Shown here piece by piece: positions 1 through 6,050 of a stretch of DNA of 7,611 nt; position 1 is the first letter of the stretch; the number at the start of each line of letters is the position of its first letter. The position numbers and the translations under genes are program-made. The notes under the pieces are model-generated. The model saw only the letters and a program-made list of their open reading frames with translations. It did not search any database and was not told the DNA's origin. The stretch comes from Actinomycetota bacterium (GTDB lineage Bacteria; Actinomycetota; Thermoleophilia; Gaiellales; Gaiellaceae): contig JACDBY010000059.1 in the NCBI GenBank assembly GCA_013694685.1, positions 1 through 7,611 of the forward strand, read 5' to 3'.

Positions 1-1119
1 AGCGCGTAGCGCGCACGCGAGAGGCAGGGCGAGGAACGGCAGCGCCGCGACGAGGAAGCGTGGCCCGGGGCCCTGACCGCCGAAGGGCAGGTAGTAGGCG
101 GCGTTGTAGGCGAGGAAGAGCGCGGGCACCGCACCGCAAACGAGCGCCTCGGCGCGCCGCCCCGCGCGCCAGAGGAGCGGCAGTCCGGCGAGCGCGACGA
201 GCGCGACCGGTGTCACCACCGCGAGGCCTTTCTCCGAGACGAGGAGCGAGAGGGCAGCCCGAGGCTCGGGCAGGCCGACGCCGTAGAAACCCTCGTCGTT
301 CGCTCCGACGATCGGCTCGCCGCCACTCAGCTCGGCCTCGAGCGCGTTCGTGTAGCTCAGCCGGACGGGTGAGCCGAAGGCCCAGGTGTTGTACGCGAAG
401 AGTGGCACGAGCCCCGCGAGCAGGCCAATCGCGTAGAACGCCAGCCGTCGCACGCGATCCGATCCGACACACGCGTACAGACCCACGACGAGCGCGACGA
501 GCGCGAGCGGGAACTCGACCACGATGGCGAACCCTGCGAGGAGCCCGGCGAGTGCGATTCGGCGGAGGCTCGATGGCCCATCGCGTGCGAGGAGGAGCGT
601 GGCGAACGCGCCGTACCCCAGCGCCGTCGCGAGGACGTGGTCGAAGAAGAGTGTCGCGAAGGGCAGCAGCAGCGTTCCTCCTCCGAGGAGCACCGCGGTC
701 GGCGGCCCCCACCCGCCGGCCAGCCGATCGACCGTGAGGACGACGAGCACGAGCAGCACTGCGAACGGGAGCACTGATCCGAAGAGACCGAGCTCCCAGA
801 GCCGGTCTCGGTACTCGGTCTCCGAGGCGAGCGAGCCGTCCTGGAGTCCGATGGCACGTAGGGCCCCGTACCAGGGCAGCGTGAAGAGGGCGAGCCCGGG
901 AGCCTTGGCGGCGTAGAACCGACCGTCGACGTACGAGGCGTCGATCGTCTCGCGCGGGTCGATCTCGGCCGTTCCGTCCGCAAGCGCCCGCACGAGCGCG
1001 AAGTGCGCCGCCTGGTTCGGGCCGCTCACCTGGACGACGAGCGCGGCGACCACGACGAGCGCCGCGACCGCTGCGGTCGCCGCGCCCGATCTCGAGAGGA
1101 GGCGGCTCCGCGCGACCAC
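1..1119 (-). CDS. Polytopic GT-C-like membrane protein (probable glycosyltransferase), 3' end outside window
   Basis: The frame is open from a GTG at 1119 (minus strand) to the window edge, giving 373 residues without a stop; the C-terminus is missing. A TAG lies in frame seven codons before the GTG, so the start cannot be much earlier. There is a short basic N-terminus, a first membrane helix at about 14-31, then a loop with acidic residues (ADGTAEID, 46-54) and YVDGRFYAAKAPG (63-75), followed by about nine more hydrophobic segments. A long extracytoplasmic loop (about 250-290) contains GFYGVGLPEP, and GGQGPGPRFLVAALPFL closes the visible part at 347-363. This layout matches actinobacterial membrane proteins usually annotated as hypothetical or GT39-like: an acidic first loop, a YxxGxxYxAKAPG motif and a late GPRFL motif. 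If it is a GT-C enzyme, it would transfer a sugar from a polyprenyl-phosphate donor outside the cytoplasm; that role is inferred. It is divergent from the neighbouring operon. Confidence 0.8.
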   Translation of the reverse strand, partial: MVARSRLLSRSGAATAAVAALVVVAALVVQVSGPNQAAHFALVRALADGTAEIDPRETIDASYVDGRFYAAKAPGLALFTLPWYGALRAIGLQDGSLASETEYRDRLWELGLFGSVLPFAVLLVLVVLTVDRLAGGWGPPTAVLLGGGTLLLPFATLFFDHVLATALGYGAFATLLLARDGPSSLRRIALAGLLAGFAIVVEFPLALVALVVGLYACVGSDRVRRLAFYAIGLLAGLVPLFAYNTWAFGSPVRLSYTNALEAELSGGEPIVGANDEGFYGVGLPEPRAALSLLVSEKGLAVVTPVALVALAGLPLLWRAGRRAEALVCGAVPALFLAYNAAYYLPFGGQGPGPRFLVAALPFLALPLACALRA

Positions 1120-1128
1120 GAGCGCTCG

Positions 1129-1134
1129 ATCCTA
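1129..1134 (-). promoter_or_regulatory. Possible -10 hexamer for the left membrane-protein gene
   Basis: On the minus strand TAGGAT (a TANNNT match) lies nine bases before the GTG start at 1119. A transcript starting about seven bases downstream of it would have almost no leader. I see no convincing -35 hexamer. A ten-base perfect palindrome, CGAGCGCTCG (1119-1128), sits between the hexamer and the start codon. Such short matches arise easily by chance. Confidence 0.25.
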
Positions 1135-1171
1135 CGCTGTGGACTGCCGGAAGCCCGTCGGAGGCTGCGCC

Positions 1172-1184
1172 TAGACTCCCCGCG
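1172..1184 (+). promoter_or_regulatory. Candidate leaderless promoter (-10 TAGACT) of the five-gene operon
   Basis: TAGACT at 1172-1177 fits the actinobacterial -10 pattern TANNNT. It is followed by exactly seven bases and then the ATG at 1185, so transcription would begin at or next to the start codon. There is no Shine-Dalgarno sequence near this ATG, as expected for a leaderless gene. No clear TTGACA-like -35 is seen upstream. This is the only non-coding gap (65 bases) between the divergent gene and the operon, so an operon promoter must lie here or inside the neighbouring gene. Confidence 0.45.
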
Positions 1185-1907
1185 ATGCTCATGGGGCGCC
1201 GAAGTCCCCGCCCGATGCAGAGCTTCAACCGCTTCCGGACGAGCTACGAGGCCGATCTCGGACGCGCGCTTCGCGGCTCGGGGCAGGATGCCGATTTCTT
1301 CACGCGCGCGAAGGCGCGCGCGCTCCTCGAGCTGACCCACCGGCACCTCGGCGATCCGGGGGTCCTCGACGTGCTCGACGTGGGGTGCGGGATCGGCTCG
1401 ACCGACACCGAGCTACTCCCGGTCTTCCGCGGGGTCACCGGCGTGGACCTTTCGGAGGCCCTCCTCGAGCGCGCCGCCGAGCGCAACCCGGGCGCTCGCT
1501 ACGACTCCTATTCGGGGGGCCGGCTGCCATACGACGACGGCGCCTTCGAGGTCGTGTTCGCCTTCTGCGTGCTGCACCATGTCCCGCCACGCGAGCGGCC
1601 GCTCCTCGTCGGTGAGATGCGACGCGTCACCCGGGCGGGCGGCCTCGTCGTGATCGGCGAGCACAACCCGCTGAACCCGCTGACCCGGCTCGTCGTCAGC
1701 CGTTGCGCGTTCGACGACGACGCGCTGTTGCTCTCCGCCCGCGAGGCCGAGCGTCTCATGCGAGGCGCAGGGCTCGGTCGGCTCGAGCGGCGGCACATCC
1801 TCGTGCTCCCGTCGGAGAGGCGGGTGGCGCGAGCGATCGACGCGTGGCTCGGCGCGCTTCCGATCGGCGCGCAGTACGTCGTCGCTGGCCGGCCGAGTCC
1901 GGCGTGA
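1185..1907 (+). CDS. Class I SAM-dependent methyltransferase (Methyltransf_11/25 type)
   Basis: A 240-residue cytoplasmic Rossmann-fold methyltransferase. Motif I is VLDVGCGIGS (63-72), with the GxGxG-like glycine turn that binds S-adenosylmethionine. The acidic residue that contacts the adenosyl ribose is D88 in TGVDLS. The motif IV region is FEVVFAFCVLHHVP (121-134), followed by MRRVTRAGGLVVIGEHNP (145-162). The stretch EHNPLNPLTR (159-168), the later CAFDDDALLL and the C-terminal LPIGAQYVV recall a methyltransferase subfamily common in surface-glycan clusters. The acceptor (sugar hydroxyl, carboxyl or lipid head group) cannot be told from sequence. The ATG at 1185 is preferred because it sits seven bases after a -10 hexamer; ATGs at 1191 and 1215 (MQSFNRF) are alternatives, and the first ten residues look unstructured. 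It is the first gene of the plus-strand operon, and its stop overlaps the next start (GTGA). Confidence 0.9.
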   Translation: MLMGRRSPRPMQSFNRFRTSYEADLGRALRGSGQDADFFTRAKARALLELTHRHLGDPGVLDVLDVGCGIGSTDTELLPVFRGVTGVDLSEALLERAAERNPGARYDSYSGGRLPYDDGAFEVVFAFCVLHHVPPRERPLLVGEMRRVTRAGGLVVIGEHNPLNPLTRLVVSRCAFDDDALLLSAREAERLMRGAGLGRLERRHILVLPSERRVARAIDAWLGALPIGAQYVVAGRPSPA

Positions 1908-2641
1908 CCGGGACGACGCAACCCACCGACGAACGGGCGCCCGAGCTCTCCGTGATCGTCCTCTGCTACCGGGCCGGCGAGAGCATCCTCCGCGTGATCG
2001 AGCCCCTCTTCGGTCAGCTCGTCGCGACCGGGGAGACGTTCGAGCTCGTCCTCGTGGCGAATCACTGGCCGGGCGACGGAGACTCGACACCCGGCTACGT
2101 CACGACCTTCGCGTGGACGCGCCCGGAGGTGCGGGTCGTCGCGGGCGAGAAGGGCGGCGCGATGGGCTGGGACATGCGCAGCGGTCTCGCGGCCGCGACG
2201 GGTCGCTACCTGATCGTCATCGACGGCGACGCGCAGAACCCCGTCTCGGACGCGGTGAAGCTGTACCGCGAGATGCGGCGCACCGGGGCCGACGTCGGGA
2301 AGGGACGCCGTGTCCTGCGCGAGGACGGGCTCTACCGGCGGGTCGTCTCGATCGGCTACAACACGCTCTTCCGCCTCCTGTTCCGCACCCGCGGGCTGTG
2401 GGACGTCAACGGGAAGCCAAAGGGCCTCACCCGAGCCGCCTACAAGCGCATGACGCTCACCTCGGACGACTGGTTCATCGACGCAGAGATCGTCCTCGCG
2501 GCGCGCGAGCTCGGACTCGAGATCCACGAGCTGCCCGTGCGGTTCCTGCGGAACGCCGAGCGCGCCTCGCTCGTGCGGCCCTCCGCCATCTGGGAGTTCC
2601 TCGTCAACATGAGCCGCTACCGGCGGCGCGGGGCGCGGTGA
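1904..2641 (+). CDS. GT2 glycosyltransferase, DPM1-like (polyprenyl-phosphate sugar synthase type)
   Basis: A 245-residue GT-A fold enzyme. The core begins with ELSVIVLCYRAG (14-25). The metal-binding DxD is D107-G-D109 in VIDGDAQNP, followed by the Q-N-P that replaces the QxPPE of dolichol-phosphate mannosyltransferase relatives. ANHWPGDGDSTP (52-63), EKGGAMGWDMRSGL (82-95), DVNGKPKGLTR (167-177) and SDDWFIDAEI (187-196) mark a recognisable soluble subfamily that has NYW-type sequences in the first loop. FIDAEI followed by ELPVRF is the usual end of the DPM1-like catalytic domain. There is no membrane segment. The likely reaction is transfer of a sugar from a nucleotide donor to polyprenyl phosphate on the cytoplasmic face; donor and acceptor are inferred from the family. 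The frame is open further upstream, but those residues are arginine-rich translation of the methyltransferase gene. The GTG at 1904 forms a GTGA overlap with the methyltransferase stop and directly precedes the domain. The downstream junction is also GTGA. Confidence 0.88.
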   Translation: MTGTTQPTDERAPELSVIVLCYRAGESILRVIEPLFGQLVATGETFELVLVANHWPGDGDSTPGYVTTFAWTRPEVRVVAGEKGGAMGWDMRSGLAAATGRYLIVIDGDAQNPVSDAVKLYREMRRTGADVGKGRRVLREDGLYRRVVSIGYNTLFRLLFRTRGLWDVNGKPKGLTRAAYKRMTLTSDDWFIDAEIVLAARELGLEIHELPVRFLRNAERASLVRPSAIWEFLVNMSRYRRRGAR

Positions 2642-3519
2642 GCCGGCGGGTCGTCCTCGTCACGGGGGCGTCCGGCACCCTCGGGCGGCCGGTGTGCTCG
2701 GCGCTCGTGACGCGAGACTGGACGGTCAGGGCGCTGGTGCATCGCACGGCAGTCGCCCTCGCGGACGAGCACGTGCGGGGCAGCCTCGAGGACGCCTCGT
2801 CCCTGACGCGCGCAGTGGAGGGCGCTCACGCCGTTCTCCATCTCGCGGCGCTGACCCATTCGCGGAACCCGAGGCGTTACGACCAGATCAACCGCGTCGG
2901 CACCGTGAACCTCGTGGACGCAGCGCGCACGGCGGGTGCGAGCCGTTTTGTGCTCGCCAGCACCCGAGCCATCTCGCCCGAAGGTGGCGCGTACAGCCGC
3001 TCGAAGAACGCCGCGGAGACCGCGGTCGCCGCCTCGGGGCTCGACTACACGATCGTCCGACTCCCCGAGATGTACGGGGCGGGCGGCTCCGAGGGCGTCG
3101 ACCGGATCATCGGGCTCGCGCGGGCCGGAAAGGCGATACCGCTCGTCGCCGCCGACACCGAGGTCATCTGCCCCGCCCACTTCGACGACGTCGTGCCGTC
3201 GCTGGTCGAAGCGCTGGAGAACGAGCGAGCCGTCGGCAAGACATACACCCTGGCCGGCGACTGCCTCACGTTGCGCGCGTTCGCCGAGTCCTGCGTCACG
3301 GCGTTCGAGTCGGCGAGCTCGATCGTCGATCTGCCCCTGACCGCGGTCAGGCTCGTCGCGGCGCTGGGACGGTTTCTGCCGCTCCCGGTCTATCCCGATC
3401 AGGTGGCACGCCTGCTGGCTCCGAAGCCTCGGATCTCCGAGGATGCGGTCGACCACCTTCGGTTCCGGCCCCGATCGCTCGAGGAGGGCCTCCGGAGCCT
3501 CGCTCGACCGACTGCGTGA
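2638..3519 (+). CDS. NAD(P)-dependent epimerase/dehydratase, extended SDR family
   Basis: A 293-residue protein with an N-terminal Rossmann fold. VVLVTGASGTLGRP (5-18) carries the TGxxGxxG dinucleotide-binding motif of extended SDRs. HLAALTHS (68-75) matches the HxAA segment. The catalytic pair is Y119 and K123 in AYSRSKNAAE, with S108/T109 in LASTRA as the active-site hydroxyl. VRLPEMYGAGG (140-150) is the usual RxxxxYGPG-like substrate segment, and HFDDVV (181-186) matches the HVDDV motif. Length is near the family norm. The C-terminal third (about 226-293) is less typical of UDP-galactose epimerase and resembles atypical or NDUFA9-like SDRs. The likely role is to make or modify a nucleotide sugar, or a sugar already on a carrier; the exact reaction is open. 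The GTG at 2638 overlaps the preceding stop (GTGA) and sits at the usual N-terminus of the fold, so earlier in-frame residues are discarded. No Shine-Dalgarno is visible, so coupled translation is likely. Confidence 0.88.
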   Translation: MSRRVVLVTGASGTLGRPVCSALVTRDWTVRALVHRTAVALADEHVRGSLEDASSLTRAVEGAHAVLHLAALTHSRNPRRYDQINRVGTVNLVDAARTAGASRFVLASTRAISPEGGAYSRSKNAAETAVAASGLDYTIVRLPEMYGAGGSEGVDRIIGLARAGKAIPLVAADTEVICPAHFDDVVPSLVEALENERAVGKTYTLAGDCLTLRAFAESCVTAFESASSIVDLPLTAVRLVAALGRFLPLPVYPDQVARLLAPKPRISEDAVDHLRFRPRSLEEGLRSLARPTA

Positions 3520-3520
3520 C

Positions 3521-3528
3521 GGGAGGAG
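3521..3528 (+). promoter_or_regulatory. Orphan Shine-Dalgarno-like GGGAGGAG after the SDR stop codon
   Basis: GGGAGGAG begins two bases after the SDR stop and is the strongest anti-16S complement in this operon. No ATG, GTG or TTG follows within the usual 5-13 bases; the nearest in-frame starts are GTG 3552 and ATG 3585. It therefore decides no start I can see. If the next gene starts at GTG 3516, these bases are simply coding. Confidence 0.35.
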
Positions 3529-3571
3529 ACGTCCGCCGGGCGAGACGGGCTGTGACCGGAGCCGCGAGCAG

Positions 3572-3584
3572 TACGCTTGACGCG
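3572..3584 (+). promoter_or_regulatory. Candidate internal leaderless promoter (-10 TACGCT) ahead of the GT4 gene
   Basis: TACGCT (3572-3577) matches TANNNT and is followed by seven bases and the ATG at 3585. This is the same spacing as TAGACT before the first operon gene, and both ATGs are preceded by CGCG. There is no Shine-Dalgarno at the ATG. A weak -35-like CTGTGA at 3550-3555 would give a 16-base spacer. It would let the last two glycosyltransferases be expressed independently of the first three genes. Confidence 0.4.
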
Positions 3585-4727
3585 ATGGGGCAAGCGGACA
3601 CGAAGCCGGTCTCACCGGACGTGGCCGTCGTCACCCAGGATCCGAGATTCGGCGGCGGCGCGCTGTCGCAGCTCCGCGCGTTCGTCGAGGGCACCCAGGC
3701 GATCGGTCGCCGACCCACGGTGCTGCACGCGCGACGACCCCCGCTCGCCGGGCCGTTCCCCCTGCGGAACGTGACGGCGATGGAGGCGCAGTCGAGATTC
3801 GGCCGCATCGACTCCGCCGGCATCGCGTTTGCGTCGAGGAGGCTCACACCGACAGTCGCGCGGGCGCGCTCCGTGTGGGTGAGTGCGACGGTCGCGTTCT
3901 ACGGACTGCCTGCGCTCCGCTCCGGGCGGCCCTACGGCTGCTGGATCGGGACGACCTACGATGCCGAGCAGCGAGGACGGCTGCCGGGGCTCGACGCGCT
4001 TCGGCGCCTGTCCGTGCAGACGAACGGCGTCGTGCTTCGGCGCTGGGAACGAGCTGTTCTCCAACACGCGAGGATCGTCCTCGCGCCGACGGAGTCGATC
4101 GCCCGCGAGGTCGAGGCCGTGGCCGGCGGCTCCGCGCGGGTGGACGTACTGCCGATCCCGGTCGACACGACCCGGTTCGTCCCGCTCGACGAGGACGAGT
4201 GGGCCTCCATGCCGCCGAGAATCGTGTTCGTCGGACGTGCGGACGACCCGCGCAAGAACGTCGCGTTGCTGCTCGGTGCATTCGCCCAAGTACGCGAGAC
4301 GATGCCGGACCTCGAGTTGCGACTCGTTGGGCGTCCTCCCAAGCACAGACTTCCGGCGGGTGTCGAGAGCGTCGGGGAGGTGAGTCATGTCGCACGTCAT
4401 GTGCGAGACGCCCGGCTCCTCGTCCTTCCCTCCGTGCAGGAGGGGTTCGGCATCGTCGCAGCGGAGGCGCTCGCCTGCGGTGTCCCGGTCGTGACCACGC
4501 CTTGCGGAGGCCCCGAGGAGACCGTGCGCCTCTCGGGCGGAGGCGCCGTCCTCGACGGCTTCGACGAGACCGAGCTCGCTCACGTCGTCGTCAGCCTCCT
4601 CGACGACCAGCCCGCGCTTGTCTCGATGCGCCGGGCGGCGCGCCGACATGTTGTCGAGGCCTACGGCATCGAGCGTTTCAGAGCAGCCCTCGCGTCCGCG
4701 ATGGACGCGCTCGACCGTGAAGCCTGA
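3585..4727 (+). CDS. GT4-family glycosyltransferase (GT-B fold)
   Basis: A 380-residue retaining glycosyltransferase of length normal for GT4. The N-terminal Rossmann domain starts at PDVAVVTQDPRFGGGALSQL (11-30), with the glycine-rich donor/acceptor loop GGG at 23-25. The C-terminal domain starts near RIVFVGRADDPRKN (212-225), the family FVGR..xxKN motif that contacts the donor phosphate. LRLVGRPP follows at 245-252. The catalytic and donor-binding segment is LPSVQEGFGIVAAEALACG (281-299), with the EX7E pair E286 and E294, then PVVTTPCGGPEE (301-312). It would add a sugar from a nucleotide donor to a growing lipid-linked glycan at the cytoplasmic face; the sugar is unknown. The start is uncertain. 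ATG 3585 lies seven bases after a -10 hexamer and close to the domain. GTG 3516 is in frame, forms a GTGA overlap with the SDR stop and would add 23 arginine- and alanine-rich residues. The 3' end overlaps the next gene by 11 bases. Confidence 0.92.
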   Translation: MGQADTKPVSPDVAVVTQDPRFGGGALSQLRAFVEGTQAIGRRPTVLHARRPPLAGPFPLRNVTAMEAQSRFGRIDSAGIAFASRRLTPTVARARSVWVSATVAFYGLPALRSGRPYGCWIGTTYDAEQRGRLPGLDALRRLSVQTNGVVLRRWERAVLQHARIVLAPTESIAREVEAVAGGSARVDVLPIPVDTTRFVPLDEDEWASMPPRIVFVGRADDPRKNVALLLGAFAQVRETMPDLELRLVGRPPKHRLPAGVESVGEVSHVARHVRDARLLVLPSVQEGFGIVAAEALACGVPVVTTPCGGPEETVRLSGGGAVLDGFDETELAHVVVSLLDDQPALVSMRRAARRHVVEAYGIERFRAALASAMDALDREA

Positions 4728-5649
4728 CGTCGCGGTCGTCATCGCGAACTATGCGGGCGACGACGTGCTCGACGCGTGCCTGCTCAGCGTTCGAGCACAG
4801 ACGCACCTCCCCGCCGAGCTGACGGTCGTCGATGCCGGCCCCTCTCGGCTCGGCCCGCGCATCGCGGAGAGCCATGGGGCGGTCGTGCTCCGGCGGCCGA
4901 ACCGTGGGCTCGGCTACCTGTACAACGAGGGGACACGGGCGGCTCGCTCCGAGCTCGTGCTCCTTCTGAACAACGATGTCGCGCTCGACCGGCACTGTCT
5001 CGAGCTGCTCGTGCACGAGCTGGCGTCGAGCCCGCGACACTTTGCAGCCGATCCGCGCCAGCTCAGCTGGAACGGGATGGACCTCGTCCACGGTCGGGCG
5101 TCGCTGCGGCGTGGACCGCTTGCCCGCCAACCGCTGCCCGGCTTCCGGCTCGAGCTGCGTGGGGCAGCCGACACGTCTGTCCCGACGTTGAGCGCGAACG
5201 GTGGGGCGATGCTCGTCCGCCGCGACAGGCTGCTCGAGCTCGGCGGGTTCGACGAGACGATGTTCATGGACTTCGAGGATCTCGATCTGTGCTGGCGCGC
5301 GTGGAGCCGCGGCTGGAGCAGCGTCTACGTCCCGGAGGCGACGCTGCGCCACCACGTCGGGACGGCGACACGTGAGTCCGGCGTTCTCGCGAGCAGGATC
5401 CGATCCTCGCACCACAACCTCCTCCGTTTCGCCCTGAAGTGCCTTCCCCTGGAGGCCGTCGCGCGGGTGGTGCTCGGCGAGCTCCTGCGCCTTCCGCGAC
5501 ATCCGTCGCTGATCGCTCCCGCGCTTGCCAGGATCGCGCTCGAGCTACCCGAGATCCTCCGCGAGCGTCGGAGAATCGAGCCGTCCAGGCGCCTTCTGCG
5601 CTGGATGCTCGCTGGACAGCCGGTCGAGTCTCAGGGCATGCAGCCGTAG
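4717..5649 (+). CDS. GT2 glycosyltransferase, rhamnosyltransferase-like
   Basis: A 310-residue inverting GT-A enzyme. KPDVAVVIANY (2-12) opens the nucleotide-binding fold. The metal-binding motif is LLLNNDVALD (82-91), the NND form seen in rhamnosyltransferase-like GT2 proteins. TLSANGGAMLVRRD (157-170) and GGFDETMFMDFEDLDLCWRAW (176-196) follow, with E187-D188 as the acidic pair that includes the catalytic base. WSSVYVPEATLRHHVG (200-215) completes the domain. After about residue 231 comes an amphipathic, arginine-rich helical tail that probably lies on the membrane. The family transfers rhamnose or a related deoxysugar to lipid-linked acceptors; the specific sugar is inferred only loosely. 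The GTG at 4717 is chosen because the fold begins at once after it and it overlaps the GT4 gene by only 11 bases; longer in-frame extensions read GT4 coding sequence. There is no Shine-Dalgarno, suggesting coupling. The last 19 bases are shared with the convergent gene on the other strand. Confidence 0.9.
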   Translation: MKPDVAVVIANYAGDDVLDACLLSVRAQTHLPAELTVVDAGPSRLGPRIAESHGAVVLRRPNRGLGYLYNEGTRAARSELVLLLNNDVALDRHCLELLVHELASSPRHFAADPRQLSWNGMDLVHGRASLRRGPLARQPLPGFRLELRGAADTSVPTLSANGGAMLVRRDRLLELGGFDETMFMDFEDLDLCWRAWSRGWSSVYVPEATLRHHVGTATRESGVLASRIRSSHHNLLRFALKCLPLEAVARVVLGELLRLPRHPSLIAPALARIALELPEILRERRRIEPSRRLLRWMLAGQPVESQGMQP

Positions 5650-6050
5650 ACGGCAGGTGCTTGCGAGCCGGTCGGGGGCATCGCCCAGAGGAAGGCGCTG
5701 TCGGCGCGGGCGATCGCCCGCTGCGTGACGTCCTCGGGTGTCAGCCTCGCGTAGGTGCCCACCGCTTCCTCCGCAGCCCCCGCGTCGTTCCAGAGCGAGA
5801 CGGTGACCGTGTTTCCTTCGATCGTGGTCGTCAGCGACCCGCGCGGCGCCGCGGCCGCGAGCGGATCGCGCGCGGGGGACGAGACCGTGAGGCCGCGCTG
5901 GTTCTGAAGGCAGGCCAGGACAAGCGCGAGCGCCGTGGGATCGACGTCACGTGCTTCGCGGACGGCCCAACCCCCCACCCAGACCCCGGCGAGACCCGCG
6001 AGCACGAGCGCCGATAGGACAACGACCGTGCGCTCGGATCCCCCGCTCAT
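5631..6050 (-). CDS. Small single-pass membrane protein with extracytoplasmic domain, function unknown
   Basis: I do not recognise this 139-residue protein. A short polar N-terminus (MSGGSERT) is followed by one membrane helix at about 9-30 (VVVLSALVLAGLAGVWVGGW) and then REAR. The remaining 105 residues form a soluble domain with DVDPTALALVLACLQNQRG, a predicted strand pair around TTTIEGNTVTVSLW (74-87), and a helix around NDAGAAEEAVGTYARL. It has only two cysteines, C47 and C137, the second three residues from the end, which could form a disulfide outside the cell. There is no lipobox. ATG 6050 is chosen because it makes an ATGA overlap with the stop of the upstream GT-C gene; an in-frame ATG at 6071 would add seven residues from inside that gene. 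The coupling suggests it works with the GT-C protein, perhaps as an accessory subunit, but this is inference. Its 3' end overlaps the convergent GT2 gene by 19 bases. Confidence 0.8.
   Translation of the reverse strand: MSGGSERTVVVLSALVLAGLAGVWVGGWAVREARDVDPTALALVLACLQNQRGLTVSSPARDPLAAAAPRGSLTTTIEGNTVTVSLWNDAGAAEEAVGTYARLTPEDVTQRAIARADSAFLWAMPPTGSQAPAVYGCMP

Noticed and set aside
357..983. Minus-strand frame of 208 codons rich in Ser and Arg
   Set aside because: It is another frame of the left GT-C-like gene. The neighbouring frame gives hydrophobic helices and family motifs over the whole region.
1508..2527. Long open minus-strand frame (339 codons) across the methyltransferase and GT2 genes
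   Set aside because: It is antisense to two genes with clear catalytic motifs, and its translation is rich in Arg, Asp and Val with no domain. Long antisense frames are common in DNA this GC-rich.
2694..3584. A long N-terminal extension of the GT4 frame, open back to 2694
   Set aside because: The residues before 3516 are the SDR gene read in another frame: arginine- and glycine-rich, with no fold. The frame is open only because stop codons are rare at this GC content.
3612..4742. Open minus-strand frame of 376 codons
   Set aside because: It mirrors the GT4 gene, whose EX7E and FVGR motifs are plain. The antisense protein has no recognisable motif.
4678..5502. Open minus-strand frame of 274 codons
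   Set aside because: It is antisense to the rhamnosyltransferase-like GT2. Composition is Glu/Arg/Ala-rich without a domain.
5618..5674. Nine-base direct repeat AGCCGGTCG (5618-5626 and 5666-5674) and CCGTAGACGG (5643-5652) near the convergent stops
   Set aside because: Both are coding bases. The inverted repeat has a two-base loop and no U tract, so it is not a credible terminator, and the direct repeat is short enough to be chance.
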